Below are positions 45,405 through 56,014 of a stretch of 64,000 nt of DNA, one piece after another. Positions within the stretch are counted from its first letter, which is position 1. The number at the start of each line of letters is the position of its first letter. Under the pieces are notes generated by a model. That model did no database searches. It was given only the letters and a program-made list of their open reading frames with translations, and was not told the DNA's origin. This DNA comes from Aliihoeflea sp. 40Bstr573 (lineage in GTDB: Bacteria > Pseudomonadota > Alphaproteobacteria > Rhizobiales > Rhizobiaceae), in assembly GCF_024105655.1 (NCBI RefSeq), contig NZ_JAAAMH010000005.1:1-64000 (forward strand), in the 5' to 3' direction. The translations under genes were made by a program, and so were the position numbers.

Positions 45405-45423
45405 AAGGCATTTATTCCTATTC
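45386..45423. repeat. perfect 17-bp inverted repeat spanning the nuclease start codon
   Basis: GAATAGGAATAAATGCC (45386-45402), four-base loop ATAA, then its exact reverse complement (45407-45423). It is AT-rich against GC-rich surroundings. On the nuclease mRNA the ATG (45404-45402) lies at the loop, with the upstream arm covering the whole leader. It has no T-run, so it is not an ordinary terminator. Confidence 0.9.
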
Positions 45424-45442
45424 AATCAGTTTTGCAAGGGGC

Positions 45443-46317
45443 TCAGGCGGAAAGGCTGATGGGGGCGTCGGCGGCACGGGGGGCACGGCGCAGCTCGGTC
45501 CCCATGGGCTCCGATTTCTGCTCGTAGGTCCAGATCTCGAATTTGGTCAGTTGATGGGCGCCGAAAGTGTGGACGATCGGGACGTCCGTCGCATGCGACC
45601 GCGCGCGACCACGACGCGGCCGGTGTGAGGCACATTGTGGCGCGCGTCGAACGTGTACCAGCCGCCTTCGAGGTAGACCTCGAACCAGGCGGAGAAGTCC
45701 ATGGGCGCTGGATCGACCGGTACGTTGATGTCGCCGAGATAGCCGGTCGCGTAGCGGGCGGGGATGTTCATTGCGCGGCACAGCGTGACCGCGAGATGCG
45801 CGAAGTCGCGGCAGACGCCGACGCGCTCGTCATAGGCCTGGCCGGCGGTGCGGCTGGCGCGGGCGTAGCCGTAGCTGAACGATATGCGATTGTGGACGAA
45901 GTCGCAGATCGCCTGGACGCGCTGCCAGCCTGGCTTGACGTTGCCGAACAACTGCCAGGCGATCGGCGTCATCAGGTCGGTCTCGCAATAGCGGCTACCG
46001 AGGAGGTAGATCAGCGTGTCGGCAGGGAGCTGGTCGACCGGAATTTCGCCCGCATGCTCGGCGATCACGTCGGGACGGCCGCTGTCCTCGACCACGGCGT
46101 CGTAGCGCACGGTGAAGTCTCCCGCAGGCGCGACGAGGCGGCGGCAGCGATTGCCGAACTGGTCGACATAGGTGCGCATCGGCACCATGGGGTGCGACGT
46201 GACGCCGCTTTGCCAGCGGATGTCTGCCCGGCGATCCGGATGGAGGTCGAGCGAGAGGATCACGGGGGTCGGCTGCGCGCACGTCACCCCGATTTCATAA
46301 CCCAAACGGATCAGCAT
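45443..46317 (-). pseudogene. transglutaminase-like cysteine protease, one-base frameshift near the 3' end
   Basis: The first 240 residues (46317 down to about 45595) form a bacterial transglutaminase-like protein: N-terminal beta domain, WQLFGNVKPGWQRVQAICDFVHNRI, catalytic YDERVGVCRDFAHLAVTLCRAMNIPARY (Cys, then His in the FSAWFEVYLEGGWYTFDARHN block with Asp). At about 45594/45595 a base is missing. The natural frame ends in an aberrant MRRTSRSSTL tail, stopping at 45547, while the other frame continues with the family-typical ATDVPIVHTFGAHQLTKFE and ends at 45443. Restoring one G gives GRDATDVP. The catalytic triad precedes the break, so the truncated protein may still work; sequencing error is possible. 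Confidence 0.8.
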
Positions 46318-46413
46318 GGCACAACCCTTCGTGGTAGAAGTAATAGTGCCAAACGCCGGGGCGGGCAGCGCTGTTCCCTTTGCCGTGCGGGAAATCGTGC
46401 AGGCCGGATCACA

Positions 46414-46623
46414 TTAGAAGTCGCTTGCGCGACCCTTCACTTCCCAATCCCCGTAGCGGGCCGGGTCACGCCCGCCGCGGCCGCCTTTTTCAACCGGCAG
46501 GTGCGCCTCTGCGTCGTCATATCGCTGGCGCCGGGCCTCGGCTTCGGCGAGCGCGCGGCGGGCAGCGTCCGTGAGGGTGCGGGGCGGTTCGACAGGGGAG
46601 AGGTCGTCGGTTTGGTCGGACAT
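46414..46623 (-). CDS. DUF1674 protein (succinate dehydrogenase assembly factor 4 family)
   Basis: A 69-residue protein ending in the family signature GGRDPARYGDWEVKGRASDF, with an Arg/Glu-rich helix before it. DUF1674 proteins are homologues of mitochondrial Sdh8/SDHAF4, which helps load the flavinylated SdhA subunit into succinate dehydrogenase. It is divergent from htpX; this pairing is typical of Rhizobiales. Confidence 0.9.
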   Translation of the reverse strand: MSDQTDDLSPVEPPRTLTDAARRALAEAEARRQRYDDAEAHLPVEKGGRGGRDPARYGDWEVKGRASDF

Positions 46624-46728
46624 GGGGCTTCAAGGACTGCGATATTGAAACAAGGGCTTGATCTTCCCATCATATAGGCCGCATTCACGCGCTTTGCGAC
46701 CGTCGCGAAACGAGGACAGGACAACGAG

Positions 46729-47649
46729 ATGAACATCATGCGCACCGCCATGCTTCTGGCGTTCATGACGGCGCTCTTCATGGGTGTCGGCTACCTGATC
46801 GGCGGGTCGGGCGGCATGATGATCGCCTTCTTCGTCGCAGCGGCAATGAACCTCTTTTCCTATTGGAACTCCGACAAGATGGTCTTGCGGATGCACAATG
46901 CCGTTGAGGTCGACGAGCGCTCGGCGCCCGAATATTACGGCATGGTGCGCGATCTGGCAGCGCGGGCTCAGCTTCCGATGCCGAAGGTCTATCTCATCCG
47001 CGAGGACCAGCCGAATGCGTTCGCGACAGGGCGCAATCCGCAAAACGCCGCCGTCGCGGCGACGACAGGGCTTCTCGACCGGCTGTCCTACGACGAGGTG
47101 GCGGGCGTGATGGCGCATGAACTGGCGCATGTTCAGAACCGCGACACGCTGACCATGACGATCACCGCGACGATTGCCGGCGCGATCTCGATGCTGGCCA
47201 ATTTCGCGTTCTTCTTTCGTGGCAACAACAACAATCCGCTGGGCTTTATCGGCGTTCTGGTGGCGATGATCGTGGCGCCGCTGGCGGCGATGATGGTGCA
47301 GATGGCGATCAGCCGCACCCGCGAATACGCCGCCGACCGGCGCGGCGCGGAAATCAGCGGCAGCCCGCAGTCGCTGGCCTCCGCGCTGAACAAGATCGCG
47401 GCCTCCGCCGGACGGCTGCGCAACGACAATGCGGAGCGCAACCCGGCCACGGCGCACATGTTCATCATCAATCCGCTCTCCGGCGAGAAGATGGACAACC
47501 TATTCTCCACCCACCCCGACACTCAGAACCGCATTGCCGCGCTCATGAAGATGCAGGGCGAGTTCGCGCCGCAGGCACGCGCGACTCCCTCTCGCAGTGG
47601 CCCGTGGGGCGGCAACACACCCTCGGGTCCGCGGGGTCCGTGGTCGTGA
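46729..47649 (+). CDS. htpX: membrane zinc metalloprotease HtpX
   Basis: A 306-residue M48 protease: two N-terminal membrane helices (about residues 7-45), zinc site H130-E-L-A-H134 in [11 protein letters not shown], third ligand E199 in [15 protein letters not shown], and two further helices between them (about 145-195). It degrades damaged inner-membrane proteins. The C-terminus is a Gly/Pro/Ser tail. The stop overlaps the rsmB start by three bases (GTGA). Confidence 0.96.
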   Translation: MNIMRTAMLLAFMTALFMGVGYLIGGSGGMMIAFFVAAAMNLFSYWNSDKMVLRMHNAVEVDERSAPEYYGMVRDLAARAQLPMPKVYLIREDQPNAFATGRNPQNAAVAATTGLLDRLSYDEVAGVMAHELAHVQNRDTLTMTITATIAGAISMLANFAFFFRGNNNNPLGFIGVLVAMIVAPLAAMMVQMAISRTREYAADRRGAEISGSPQSLASALNKIAASAGRLRNDNAERNPATAHMFIINPLSGEKMDNLFSTHPDTQNRIAALMKMQGEFAPQARATPSRSGPWGGNTPSGPRGPWS

Positions 47650-49019
47650 GCGCAGTGAAGAGCGCACGCAGGCAGCCGCCAACCGCCGAAATCCATGACG
47701 ACACGCCGGGGCTTGCCGCCCGGCGCGTTGCCGTTCGCCTGCTTTCCGCGGTGATCGACACGAAAACGCCGCTCGACGGCCTGACGGATGGCGAGCACGG
47801 CCATCCGCAATATCGTGCGCTCGATGCGCGCGACCGGGGGCTGGTGCGCGCGATCCTGACGACGGCACTCAGACATCGCATGTCGATCCAGGCGCTGATC
47901 GACGCGCGGCTCGACCGGAAGCTGCCGTCCAACGCGGCGGCGCTCAACCACATCCTCCATGTCGGAGCGGCGCAATTGCTGTTCCTCGACATTCCCGACA
48001 GCGCGGCAGTGGACCTTGCCGTGACCCACGCCAAACTCGATCCGCGCACGCGGCGCTTCGCCAACCTCGTCAACGCCGTTTTGCGCGAGATCGGGCGACG
48101 CAAGGAGCGCGCGCTGCCGGCCGTGCTGGCGAAGACCGTGGAAGCGCCGGAGTGGTTCGCCGAGCGCCTGGATGCTGCCTATGGCAAGGATCATGCGCGG
48201 GCGATCCTCGACATGCACCGTCACGAGGCGGCGATCGACCTGACGGTGAAATCGAATCCGCAGGAGTGGGCGCACAAGCTCGGCGGCTTCGTTCTGCCGA
48301 CCGGCTCGGTGCGACTGACTTCCGTCGATGGTGCGGTGTCTGAGCTTCCCAGCTTTGGCGATGGCGAGTGGTGGGTACAGGACGCGGCGGCGGCTTTGCC
48401 GGCGCGGTTGATGGGAAATATCGAGGGAAAGCGGGTTGCCGACATCTGCGCGGCGCCAGGCGGCAAGACGGCGCAGCTTGCGCTCAGCGGCGCGCATGTG
48501 ACCGCGATCGAGAAGGTGGCGAACCGCGCGAAACGCCTTGCCGGCAATCTGGAACGGCTGAAGCTCGATGTGGAAATCGTCGTTGCCGACCTCTTCGAAC
48601 ATCGGCCGGACCAACTTTATGACGCCGTGCTGCTCGACGCGCCGTGCTCCTCGACCGGGACGATCCGGCGGCACCCCGACGTGCTCTGGACGAAGACGCC
48701 GGACGATATTTCGCGGCTCGCCGCCCTCCAGCGGCGGATGCTCGACCATGCCGCGACGCTGGTGAAGCCGGGCGGGACGATCCTCTTTTGCAACTGCTCG
48801 CTGGAACCCGAAGAGGGCGAGGCGATGATCGCAACGGCGCTTGCGGAAAACAAGGCGCTGGAGCGCGTGCCGTTTGCGGCTGGGGAATTTCCTTTCGTCG
48901 ACGGTTTCCTCGATGCAGATGGCGCGGTTCGCACTACGCCCGCCGGCCTGCCCGATGCCGTACACAAGCGCGCCGGGCTCGATGGTTTCTATACGGTGCG
49001 GTTACGGGTCAAAGGATGA
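47646..49019 (+). CDS. rsmB: 16S rRNA m5C967 methyltransferase RsmB-type
   Basis: A 457-residue NOL1/NOP2/Sun protein with an N-terminal NusB-like RNA-binding domain ([23 protein letters not shown] to [11 protein letters not shown]) and a SAM domain: [35 protein letters not shown], catalytic [18 protein letters not shown] and [17 protein letters not shown] at 47646 overlaps the htpX stop (GTGA) and is preferred; a second GTG at 47655 is possible. Operon with htpX. Confidence 0.93.
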   Translation: MSAVKSARRQPPTAEIHDDTPGLAARRVAVRLLSAVIDTKTPLDGLTDGEHGHPQYRALDARDRGLVRAILTTALRHRMSIQALIDARLDRKLPSNAAALNHILHVGAAQLLFLDIPDSAAVDLAVTHAKLDPRTRRFANLVNAVLREIGRRKERALPAVLAKTVEAPEWFAERLDAAYGKDHARAILDMHRHEAAIDLTVKSNPQEWAHKLGGFVLPTGSVRLTSVDGAVSELPSFGDGEWWVQDAAAALPARLMGNIEGKRVADICAAPGGKTAQLALSGAHVTAIEKVANRAKRLAGNLERLKLDVEIVVADLFEHRPDQLYDAVLLDAPCSSTGTIRRHPDVLWTKTPDDISRLAALQRRMLDHAATLVKPGGTILFCNCSLEPEEGEAMIATALAENKALERVPFAAGEFPFVDGFLDADGAVRTTPAGLPDAVHKRAGLDGFYTVRLRVKG

Positions 49020-49136
49020 AGCGTTCCAATTTGAAACGCATTTGATCTTCGCACAAACTCTTGAATCAGCTATGATTCCTCGATTACGAGCATCGCAAAT
49101 TACCCGGACGCGTATTTTTTCGCCGGAGGTGATGCC

Positions 49137-50891
49137 TTGGGGGCTGCATCGCGGAGCGGCGATGAGGAGGTCGGGGTCTTGGCAATGGCGTTGAACTACG
49201 ATCCCCAATTGTGGGGTTTCGTGGCGAGCGAGGCATGGCGCCGCGCGCGCCGGCGCCTGCGTTCGGGCCCGCTTTATCGCTGGCGCTTTTCCGGCCGCAC
49301 GCCGCAGCGGATCTTGATCGCGCCGCCGGACCTGCGGTTGGCGGACGGAGCGCTGGCGCAGGAATTCTATCGCGGCCGCTTTCCGCTCGCCGGCTCGGTG
49401 ATCGCGACCGGCGGGACGTCGCCCTTCCGTGCCGAGCGCGCGCCTGCAGCGTGGCTCGAGGCGATGCACGCCTTTCGGTGGCTGCGCCACATGCGCGCGG
49501 CGGAAACCAATCTTGCCGCCGGCAATGCCCGCGCGCTCGTTTCAGACTGGATCGCGATCCATGGACGGCGGATCAACGGGCCGGCCTGGGCGCCGGCGAC
49601 CGTCGCCAAGCGGCTGATCGCATGGCTGCAGCATTCCTCGATCGTGCTGGCGGGCGCCGACATCCAGTTCTATCGCGTGTTCCTCAAATCGCTCGCCGTG
49701 CAGATGCGCTATTTGCGCGCGGTCGCCGGCGAGATGCCGGACGGCGAGGAGCGCCTGCGCGCACGCATCGCCATCGCTTTCGCAACGCTCTCGCTGCCGT
49801 CCTCGCCGGCACGGCTTCACGCGGCGTCCAGGGCGTTGGCACTCGAACTCGACCGGCAGATCCTGCCCGATGGCGTCCACATCTCGCGCAATCCCGGCGC
49901 CGTGCTCGAGCTTCTGGCCGACCTGCTGCCGCTGCGCCAGACCTATTTCAACCAGGCCGAGGCACCGCCGGACGCGTTGATCAACGCCATCGAGAGGATG
50001 CTGCCGGCCCTGCGCTTCTTCCGCCATCAGGACGGGGTTCTGGCGCGTTTCAACGGCATGGGCGCGACGAGCCACGACCGCGTGGCGGCGATCCTCCACC
50101 ACGACGACACCGGCGGCGCGCCGATCCTGCACGCCTCGCATGGCGGCTACGACCGGCTGTCGATGGGTGGCACGACGATCATCGCAGATACCGGCGCACC
50201 GCCCGCGCCCGACGTGAGCCACGAGGCGCAGGCGGGTTGCCTCTCGTTCGAGATGTCGTCGGGGCGGCACCATTTCATCGTCAATTGCGGCGTCGACAGC
50301 TTTGGCGCGGAGGACTTCCGACTCCTGTCACGCTCCACGGCGGCGCATTCGACCGCGACCGTCAACGAGACGTCTTCGGCGCGCTTCAACCTGCCGAGCC
50401 GGCTGCGCGCCATGGTCGGCTCGCCGCTGATCGGGCCGATCCGCAAGGTGCGCGCCAAGCGCTTCGACAGTCCAGGCATCCAGGGGGTTTCGGCCAGCCA
50501 TGACGGCTATGTCCAGCGCTTCGGGATCGTCCACGAACGCGAACTGCTGCTGGCGGCGGGCGGGGACATCTTCGAGGGGACCGACAGGTTCTTCAACGAC
50601 CGTAACGGTCTCGCCCGGCCCGGGCCGGGCATGACGGTGCAGATCCGCTTCCATCTCCATCCCGATATCGGTGTCTTCCGCAACGAGCGGGGGCAGCTCG
50701 TTCTCAAGGGGAACGAGACGGATATCTGGACCGTGGACGTGGAGGGCGTGGCGCCGGTGGTCGAAGAATCCATGTTCTTCGCCTCGATCGGCGGTCCCCG
50801 ACGCTCGCGCCAGCTCGTCGTCGAGATCGACCCCTCCGTGCTGCCGGAAGTCGCCTGGCGTTTCACTCGCGTGGAAAAGATGTCTTCCTGA
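49137..50891 (+). CDS. heparinase II/III family protein
   Basis: A 584-residue protein with an alpha-helical toroid N-terminal half (AWRRARRRLRSGPLYRW, the HGRRINGPAWAPATVAKRLIAWLQ block) and a beta-sandwich heparinase II/III C-terminal domain (HASHGGYDRLSMGGTTIIADTGAPP, SHEAQAGCLSFEMSSG, RHHFIVNCG). It would cleave or modify uronic-acid-containing polysaccharide in the periplasm, although no signal peptide is evident, as is usual for rhizobial members. TTG at 49137 has GGAGG seven bases upstream; ATG at 49185 is the alternative and may be the true start. It lies between rsmB and purH, a conserved order. Confidence 0.85.
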   Translation: MGAASRSGDEEVGVLAMALNYDPQLWGFVASEAWRRARRRLRSGPLYRWRFSGRTPQRILIAPPDLRLADGALAQEFYRGRFPLAGSVIATGGTSPFRAERAPAAWLEAMHAFRWLRHMRAAETNLAAGNARALVSDWIAIHGRRINGPAWAPATVAKRLIAWLQHSSIVLAGADIQFYRVFLKSLAVQMRYLRAVAGEMPDGEERLRARIAIAFATLSLPSSPARLHAASRALALELDRQILPDGVHISRNPGAVLELLADLLPLRQTYFNQAEAPPDALINAIERMLPALRFFRHQDGVLARFNGMGATSHDRVAAILHHDDTGGAPILHASHGGYDRLSMGGTTIIADTGAPPAPDVSHEAQAGCLSFEMSSGRHHFIVNCGVDSFGAEDFRLLSRSTAAHSTATVNETSSARFNLPSRLRAMVGSPLIGPIRKVRAKRFDSPGIQGVSASHDGYVQRFGIVHERELLLAAGGDIFEGTDRFFNDRNGLARPGPGMTVQIRFHLHPDIGVFRNERGQLVLKGNETDIWTVDVEGVAPVVEESMFFASIGGPRRSRQLVVEIDPSVLPEVAWRFTRVEKMSS

Positions 50892-50965
50892 CGCTCGGCG
50901 GTTGATTCTGAGGGCCGGTGTGGGTAGGCGGTGCGCACCTCCCGCTTTCCCGAAGGACACCCATC

Positions 50966-52582
50966 ATGGCCGTCGCGTCGAAGAACATTCCCGCACCCGA
51001 CCGCGTGCGCGTTTCACGCGCGCTTCTTTCCGTCTCCGACAAGACCGGCCTGGTCGACCTGGCGCGCCAGCTCTCCGCGCTCGGTATCGAACTCGTCTCC
51101 ACGGGCGGGACGGCGAAGGCGATCGCCGAAGCGGGGCTGTCGGTCAAGGACGTTTCCGATCTGACCGGCTTTCCCGAGATCATGGACGGGCGCGTCAAGA
51201 CGCTGCATCCGTCCGTCCATGGTGGGCTGCTGGCCATGCGCGACGACGCCGAACACAGGGAAGCGATGGAAGCGCACGGCATCGGTCCGATCGACCTTGC
51301 GGTCATCAATCTCTACCCCTTCGAGGAGGTACGGCGCGCGGGCGGCGACTATGCGGCGACGGTGGAGAACATCGACATAGGCGGGCCGGCCATGGTGCGC
51401 GCCTCGGCCAAGAACCACGCCTATGTGGCGATCGTCACCGACCCTGCCGACTATGGCCGGCTCGTCGAGACGCTGAAGGAAAATGGGGGCGAGACGGAAT
51501 ATCGCTTCCGGCAGGAATTGGCGGCGAAGGCCTATGCGCGCACGGCTTCCTACGATGCGGCGATCTCGGGCTGGTTCGCCGAGGCGCTGGCGCTCGACGC
51601 GCCGGCCGCGCGCGCGTTTGGCGGGCGGCTGCAGGCAGAGATGCGCTATGGCGAGAACCCGCACCAGAAGGCGGCCTTCTACGTCAATGGAGACGGGCGG
51701 CCGGGCGTCGCGACGGCGCGGCAGCTGCAGGGCAAGCAGCTTTCCTACAACAACATCAACGACACCGATGCGGCTTTCGAACTCGTCGGCGAGTTCGCGC
51801 CGGAGGCGGGCGCGGCGGTCGCGATCATCAAGCACGCCAATCCGTGCGGGGTCGGCACTGGGGGTACACTGAAGGACGCGTATCTGAAGGCGCTCGAATG
51901 CGATCCGGTCTCCGCCTTCGGCGGCATCGTCGCGTTGAACGGACTGCTCGACGCCGACGCCGCCGAGGAGATCGTCAAGACGTTCACCGAAGTCATCATC
52001 GCGCCGGAAGCCTCCGAAGAGGCGGTGGCGCTGGTCGCGGCGAAGAAGAATCTGCGCCTGCTGGTGACGGGCGGGCTGCCCGATCCGCGCGCGGCGGGGC
52101 TGGCGTTCAAGTCGGTCGCGGGCGGGATGCTTGTGCAGGGCAGGGACAATGGCGTCGTCGACGATCTCGACCTGAAAGTGGTGACAAGCCGAGCGCCGTC
52201 AGCGGCGGAGATGGCCGATCTGCGCTTTGCCTTCATGGTCGCCAAACATGTGAAGTCGAACGCCATCGTCTATGCGCGGGACGGCGCGACGGTCGGCATC
52301 GGCGCGGGGCAGATGAGCCGGGTCGATTCCTCGCGCATTGCGGTGCGCAAGGCGCTGGATGCGGCGGAGGCGGCCGGCTGGGCGGAGCCGAAGACCAAGG
52401 GCTCGGTTGTGGCGTCGGATGCGTTCTTCCCGTTCGCCGACGGGCTGATCGCGGCGATCGAGGCGGGTGCGACGGCGGTCATCCAGCCGGGCGGCTCGAT
52501 GCGCGACGACGAGGTGATCGCGGCGGCCAACGCGCATGGCATCGCCATGGTGTTCACCGGGATGCGTCATTTCCGGCACTGA
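50966..52582 (+). CDS. purH: bifunctional AICAR transformylase / IMP cyclohydrolase
   Basis: A 538-residue PurH. The N-terminal IMP cyclohydrolase (MGS-like) shows [48 protein letters not shown] and NLYPFEE. The C-terminal transformylase shows [41 protein letters not shown] and [10 protein letters not shown]. It performs the last two steps of IMP synthesis. ATG at 50966 follows GAAGGA. Confidence 0.98.
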   Translation: MAVASKNIPAPDRVRVSRALLSVSDKTGLVDLARQLSALGIELVSTGGTAKAIAEAGLSVKDVSDLTGFPEIMDGRVKTLHPSVHGGLLAMRDDAEHREAMEAHGIGPIDLAVINLYPFEEVRRAGGDYAATVENIDIGGPAMVRASAKNHAYVAIVTDPADYGRLVETLKENGGETEYRFRQELAAKAYARTASYDAAISGWFAEALALDAPAARAFGGRLQAEMRYGENPHQKAAFYVNGDGRPGVATARQLQGKQLSYNNINDTDAAFELVGEFAPEAGAAVAIIKHANPCGVGTGGTLKDAYLKALECDPVSAFGGIVALNGLLDADAAEEIVKTFTEVIIAPEASEEAVALVAAKKNLRLLVTGGLPDPRAAGLAFKSVAGGMLVQGRDNGVVDDLDLKVVTSRAPSAAEMADLRFAFMVAKHVKSNAIVYARDGATVGIGAGQMSRVDSSRIAVRKALDAAEAAGWAEPKTKGSVVASDAFFPFADGLIAAIEAGATAVIQPGGSMRDDEVIAAANAHGIAMVFTGMRHFRH

Positions 52583-52613
52583 GTTCTGCGATATTCGACC
52601 CTGAGTGGCCTGC

Positions 52614-52688
52614 AAACGGCAGTCTCCTGCGCTTCCGGAGCTCACGTACCTAAGTACGCTCCGCTCCGGTTCTCGAAGCCTGCCGTTT
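52614..52688. repeat. large imperfect stem-loop between convergent purH and acs
   Basis: Nested inverted repeats: outer perfect 9-bp arms AAACGGCAG (52614-52622) and CTGCCGTTT (52680-52688); middle CCGGAGC (52635-52641) and GCTCCGG (52663-52669); inner GTAC-CTAA-GTAC (52646-52657). It may act as a bidirectional terminator, but lacks T-runs and looks like a dispersed palindromic repeat unit. Confidence 0.7.
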
Positions 52689-52768
52689 TCGGCGCACCCA
52701 AGGCCGAATCTCGTCAGACCTCACTTCGCGCGGATGACCGCCGCCTCGGACAAGGCGGCGAATGATTG

Positions 52769-54724
52769 CTACTTCTTCTTGTTCTGGCGGTTCGAAACCA
52801 GGTCGTCGACGACGGCGGGTTCCGCCAGCGTCGAGGTGTCGCCGAGCGCGCCGAAATCGTCCTCGGCGATCTTGCGCAGGATGCGGCGCATGATCTTGCC
52901 GGAGCGGGTCTTCGGCAGGCCAGGCGCGAACTGGATCTTGTCGGGCGAGGCGATCGGGCCGATCTCCTTGCGGACATGGGCGACGAGTTCCTTCTTCAGA
53001 TCCTCGCTGCCCTCCTCGCCGGCCATCAGCGTGACGTAGCAATAGATGCCCTGGCCCTTGAGATCGTGCGGATAGCCGACGACGGCGGCCTCCGAAACCT
53101 TGTCGTGGCTGACGAGTGCGGATTCGACCTCGGCCGTTCCCATGCGGTGGCCGGAGACGTTGAGGACATCGTCGACGCGGCCGGTGATCCAGTAATAGCC
53201 GTCCTCGTCGCGCCGGCAGCCGTCGCCGGTGAAGTATTTGCCCTTGTAGGTCGAGAAGTAGGTCTGAACGAAGCGCTCGTGGTCGCCATAGACCGTGCGC
53301 ATCTGGCCGGGCCAGGAATCGGTGATGCACAGATTGCCGTCGGCCGCGCCCTCGATGACCGCGCCTTCATTATCGACGAGCTGGGGCTGGATGCCGAAGA
53401 AGGGCTTGGTCGCCGAGCCGGCCTTCAGATCGATGGCGCCGGGGAGCGGCGTGATCAAAATGCCGCCCGTCTCGGTCTGCCACCAGGTGTCGACGATGGG
53501 CGAGCGCTTCTCGCCGACGACGTTGTAGTACCATTCCCAGGCTTCCGGATTGATCGGCTCGCCGACCGAGCCGAGCAGGCGCAGCGACTTGCGCGAGGAG
53601 CGCTTCACGTGATCGTCGCCCGCGCCCATCAGGGCGCGGATGGCGGTGGGGGCGGTGTAGAAGATGTTGACCTGGTGCTTGTCGACGACATCCCAGAGGC
53701 GGCCGGCGTCGGGATAGTTCGGCACGCCTTCGAACATCAGCGTCGTCGCGCCGTTCGCGAGCGGGCCGTAGACGATGTAGGAGTGGCCGGTGACCCAGCC
53801 CACATCGGCGGTGCACCAGTAGACGTCCCCCTCGTGGTAGTCGAAGACGTATTCATGCGTCATCGAGGCATAGACGAGATAGCCGCCGGTGGTGTGGAGG
53901 ACGCCTTTCGGCTTTCCCGTCGAGCCGGAGGTGTAAAGGATGAAGAGCGGGTCCTCGGCCTTCATCTTTTCCGGCTTGCAGTCCGGCTTAGCAGTGCGCA
54001 CCTCGTCGTGGTACCAGAGGTCGCGGCCCTCGGCCCAGCCGACCTTGCCGCCGGTACGGCGAACGACCAGCACGTTCTTGACCATCACGTGGTTCTCGGC
54101 CGCGATGTCGATTGCCTTGTCGGTGTTCTCCTTGAGCGGGATCGTCTTGCCGCCGCGCAGGCCCTCGTCCGCCGTGATGACGAAGGTCGATTCGCAGTCG
54201 ACGATGCGGCCGGCGAGCGCGTCGGGCGAAAAGCCGCCGAAGACGACAGAATGGATCGCGCCGATGCGCCCACAGGCGAGCATCGCATAGGCGGCCTCGG
54301 GGATCATCGGCATGTAGATGGTGACGCGGTCGCCCTTCTTGACGCCGCGCGCCTTCAGGACATTGGCGAGCCGGCAGACATGTTCGTAGAGCTCGTTGTA
54401 TGTGATCTTCTTGTCGTCATACGGGTTGTCGCCTTCCCAGATGATGGCAACCTGATCGCCGCGCTTTTCCAGGTGGCGGTCGATGCAGTTGTAGGAGACG
54501 TTGGTACGGCCGTCCTCATACCACTTGATCGAGACCTTGCCGTCGAAAGAGGTGTTCTTGACCTTGGTATAGGGTCTGAACCAGTCGATCCGCTTGCCGT
54601 GCCTGTCCCAGAACTTCTCGGGATTCTTGATCGAATCCTTGTACCACTTCTCGTAGGTGTCCCTGTCGATCAGGGCGCGCTTTTTCCATTCCGGCTTGAC
54701 GCGATGGACTTTCACCTCGGACAT
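52769..54724 (-). CDS. acsA: acetyl-CoA synthetase
   Basis: A 651-residue AMP-forming Acs of normal length. Adenylation motif [10 protein letters not shown] at residues 265-274, WWQTETGG near 415, [24 protein letters not shown] hinge and the regulatory acetylation lysine K610 in [14 protein letters not shown]. It activates acetate to acetyl-CoA. ATG at 54724 follows GGGAGGAA. It is convergent with purH, separated by a stem-loop repeat. Confidence 0.97.
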   Translation of the reverse strand: MSEVKVHRVKPEWKKRALIDRDTYEKWYKDSIKNPEKFWDRHGKRIDWFRPYTKVKNTSFDGKVSIKWYEDGRTNVSYNCIDRHLEKRGDQVAIIWEGDNPYDDKKITYNELYEHVCRLANVLKARGVKKGDRVTIYMPMIPEAAYAMLACGRIGAIHSVVFGGFSPDALAGRIVDCESTFVITADEGLRGGKTIPLKENTDKAIDIAAENHVMVKNVLVVRRTGGKVGWAEGRDLWYHDEVRTAKPDCKPEKMKAEDPLFILYTSGSTGKPKGVLHTTGGYLVYASMTHEYVFDYHEGDVYWCTADVGWVTGHSYIVYGPLANGATTLMFEGVPNYPDAGRLWDVVDKHQVNIFYTAPTAIRALMGAGDDHVKRSSRKSLRLLGSVGEPINPEAWEWYYNVVGEKRSPIVDTWWQTETGGILITPLPGAIDLKAGSATKPFFGIQPQLVDNEGAVIEGAADGNLCITDSWPGQMRTVYGDHERFVQTYFSTYKGKYFTGDGCRRDEDGYYWITGRVDDVLNVSGHRMGTAEVESALVSHDKVSEAAVVGYPHDLKGQGIYCYVTLMAGEEGSEDLKKELVAHVRKEIGPIASPDKIQFAPGLPKTRSGKIMRRILRKIAEDDFGALGDTSTLAEPAVVDDLVSNRQNKKK

Positions 54725-54984
54725 TCAGTTCCTCCCGGTCGGATTCAATACGGCACGGCCGCTCAAGATGCGGGCATTATTAGCATTTGGGCCGCTGGCA
54801 CAACATTAGACGATGGATGTTGCGGGGATCCGCATGGCGCCATTGGCAGCACTTTGTCAGGAAGGCTGCCAAGGCGCTGATTCAACGAGATAAAATTCTC
54901 TTGATCGGCGCTTCTGGAAGTAGACGGTTAACGGATTGCACCGCACAATATTCATGCTTCATAAGCGAATGCGGGGTGCGAGCC

Positions 54985-55257
54985 ATGCAACGTGCAAGTG
55001 AAATGGAGCTGATGCTCCAGGGCTATGGAATGACGACGGCGCAGATCCTTTACCGGATGCCTGATCATCCCGGCCTGCTGCAGACATTCATCTGGCAACA
55101 CTATGATCTGGCGCCGAAATTTCCCGAGCTGGTGCGCTTTCTCGACTTCTGGCGCGAAAAGCTCGACGGGCCGCTTCATTCGGTGAGCTATACGCACAAA
55201 AGGCTCATCTCACCGAACGAATGGCGAAACGTGAGCGGGGAACTGGTGGTTCACTAG
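54985..55257 (+). CDS. usg: Usg family protein
   Basis: A 90-residue protein matching the Usg family: SEMELMLQGYGMTTAQILYRMPDHPGLLQTFIWQHYDLAPKFPELVRFLDFWREKLDGPLHSV-type sequence throughout. The name comes from a gene upstream of trpF-type genes; function is unknown. ATG at 54985 gives the family-typical start; the long upstream in-frame extension is not homologous. The 260 bases before it, shared with acs, form a divergent promoter region with no other gene seen. Confidence 0.85.
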   Translation: MQRASEMELMLQGYGMTTAQILYRMPDHPGLLQTFIWQHYDLAPKFPELVRFLDFWREKLDGPLHSVSYTHKRLISPNEWRNVSGELVVH

Positions 55258-55260
55258 GCG

Positions 55261-55920
55261 CTAGCGGCTCCCGAATATCGCCGAGCCGACGCGCACCGAG
55301 GTGGCGCCGAACTGGATTGCGGTCTCGTAGTCGCCGGACATGCCCATGGAGAGCTTTTCGACGCCCGCTTCTCTTGCAAGCTTTTCGAGGAGGGCGAAGT
55401 GCGGGCCGGGGTTTTCGTCAAAGGGCGGGATCGCCATCAGGCCTTCGATGGGCAGGCCGTGGATTTCGCGGCAGCGCGCGACGAAGGCGACGGTATCGCG
55501 CGGGTCGATGCCGGCCTTCTGGTCTTCAAGACCGGTATTGACCTGGACATAGAGGCGGGGGCGCTTGCCCTGCCGCTCGACTTCCTTCGTCAGTTCGGCA
55601 GCGATCTTCTCGCGGTCGACCGTTTCGATGACATCGAACAGGGCGACGGCTTCCTTCGCCTTGTTGGATTGCAGCGGGCCGATCAGATGGAGCTCGAGAT
55701 CGGGAAAGGCTTCGCGCAGGGCGGGCCATTTTCCTTGCGCCTCCTGCACGCGGTTCTCGCCGAAGACGCGCTGGCCGGCGTCGAGGACGGGACGGATCGC
55801 GTCGGCCTCGAAGGTCTTCGACACGGCGACGAGCGTGACCGAATCCCCGCGGCCTGCGTCGAGCGTTGCCCGCGCGATTTTCGCCCGCACTTCTTCCCGT
55901 CGTTCCACCGCATCCGTCAT
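55261..55920 (-). CDS. YggS family PLP-binding protein
   Basis: A 219-residue PLP homeostasis protein (YggS/PROSC). The PLP lysine is in VTLVAVSKTFEAD; VFGENRVQEAQGKW, LHLIGPLQSNKAKEAV and LSMGMSGDYETAIQFGATSVRVGSAIFG are diagnostic. It is an (alpha/beta)8 barrel without known enzymatic activity that balances free PLP. ATG at 55920 is chosen; ATG at 55932 is possible. It is convergent with usg (3-base gap) and divergent from leuS. Confidence 0.94.
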   Translation of the reverse strand: MTDAVERREEVRAKIARATLDAGRGDSVTLVAVSKTFEADAIRPVLDAGQRVFGENRVQEAQGKWPALREAFPDLELHLIGPLQSNKAKEAVALFDVIETVDREKIAAELTKEVERQGKRPRLYVQVNTGLEDQKAGIDPRDTVAFVARCREIHGLPIEGLMAIPPFDENPGPHFALLEKLAREAGVEKLSMGMSGDYETAIQFGATSVRVGSAIFGSR

Positions 55921-56014
55921 TCGTCCGGCCATCCCCGCGAGTGTTGACGCTTGTGCCAAACCATGGTGAAGGTCCGGCACGATTTTTCAGTCCCACTTAA
56001 GCAAAAAAGCGGTC

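Noticed and set aside
50671-52653. 660-codon ORF in another frame of purH
   Set aside because: Arg/Gly-rich frame shadow; purH motifs are complete in the proper frame.
52766-54880. 704-codon plus-strand ORF opposite acs
   Set aside because: Antisense shadow; acs is complete, with start and ribosome site.
54787-54984. 66-codon upstream extension of usg
   Set aside because: No similarity to Usg proteins and no ribosome site; the family begins at or near the ATG at 54985.
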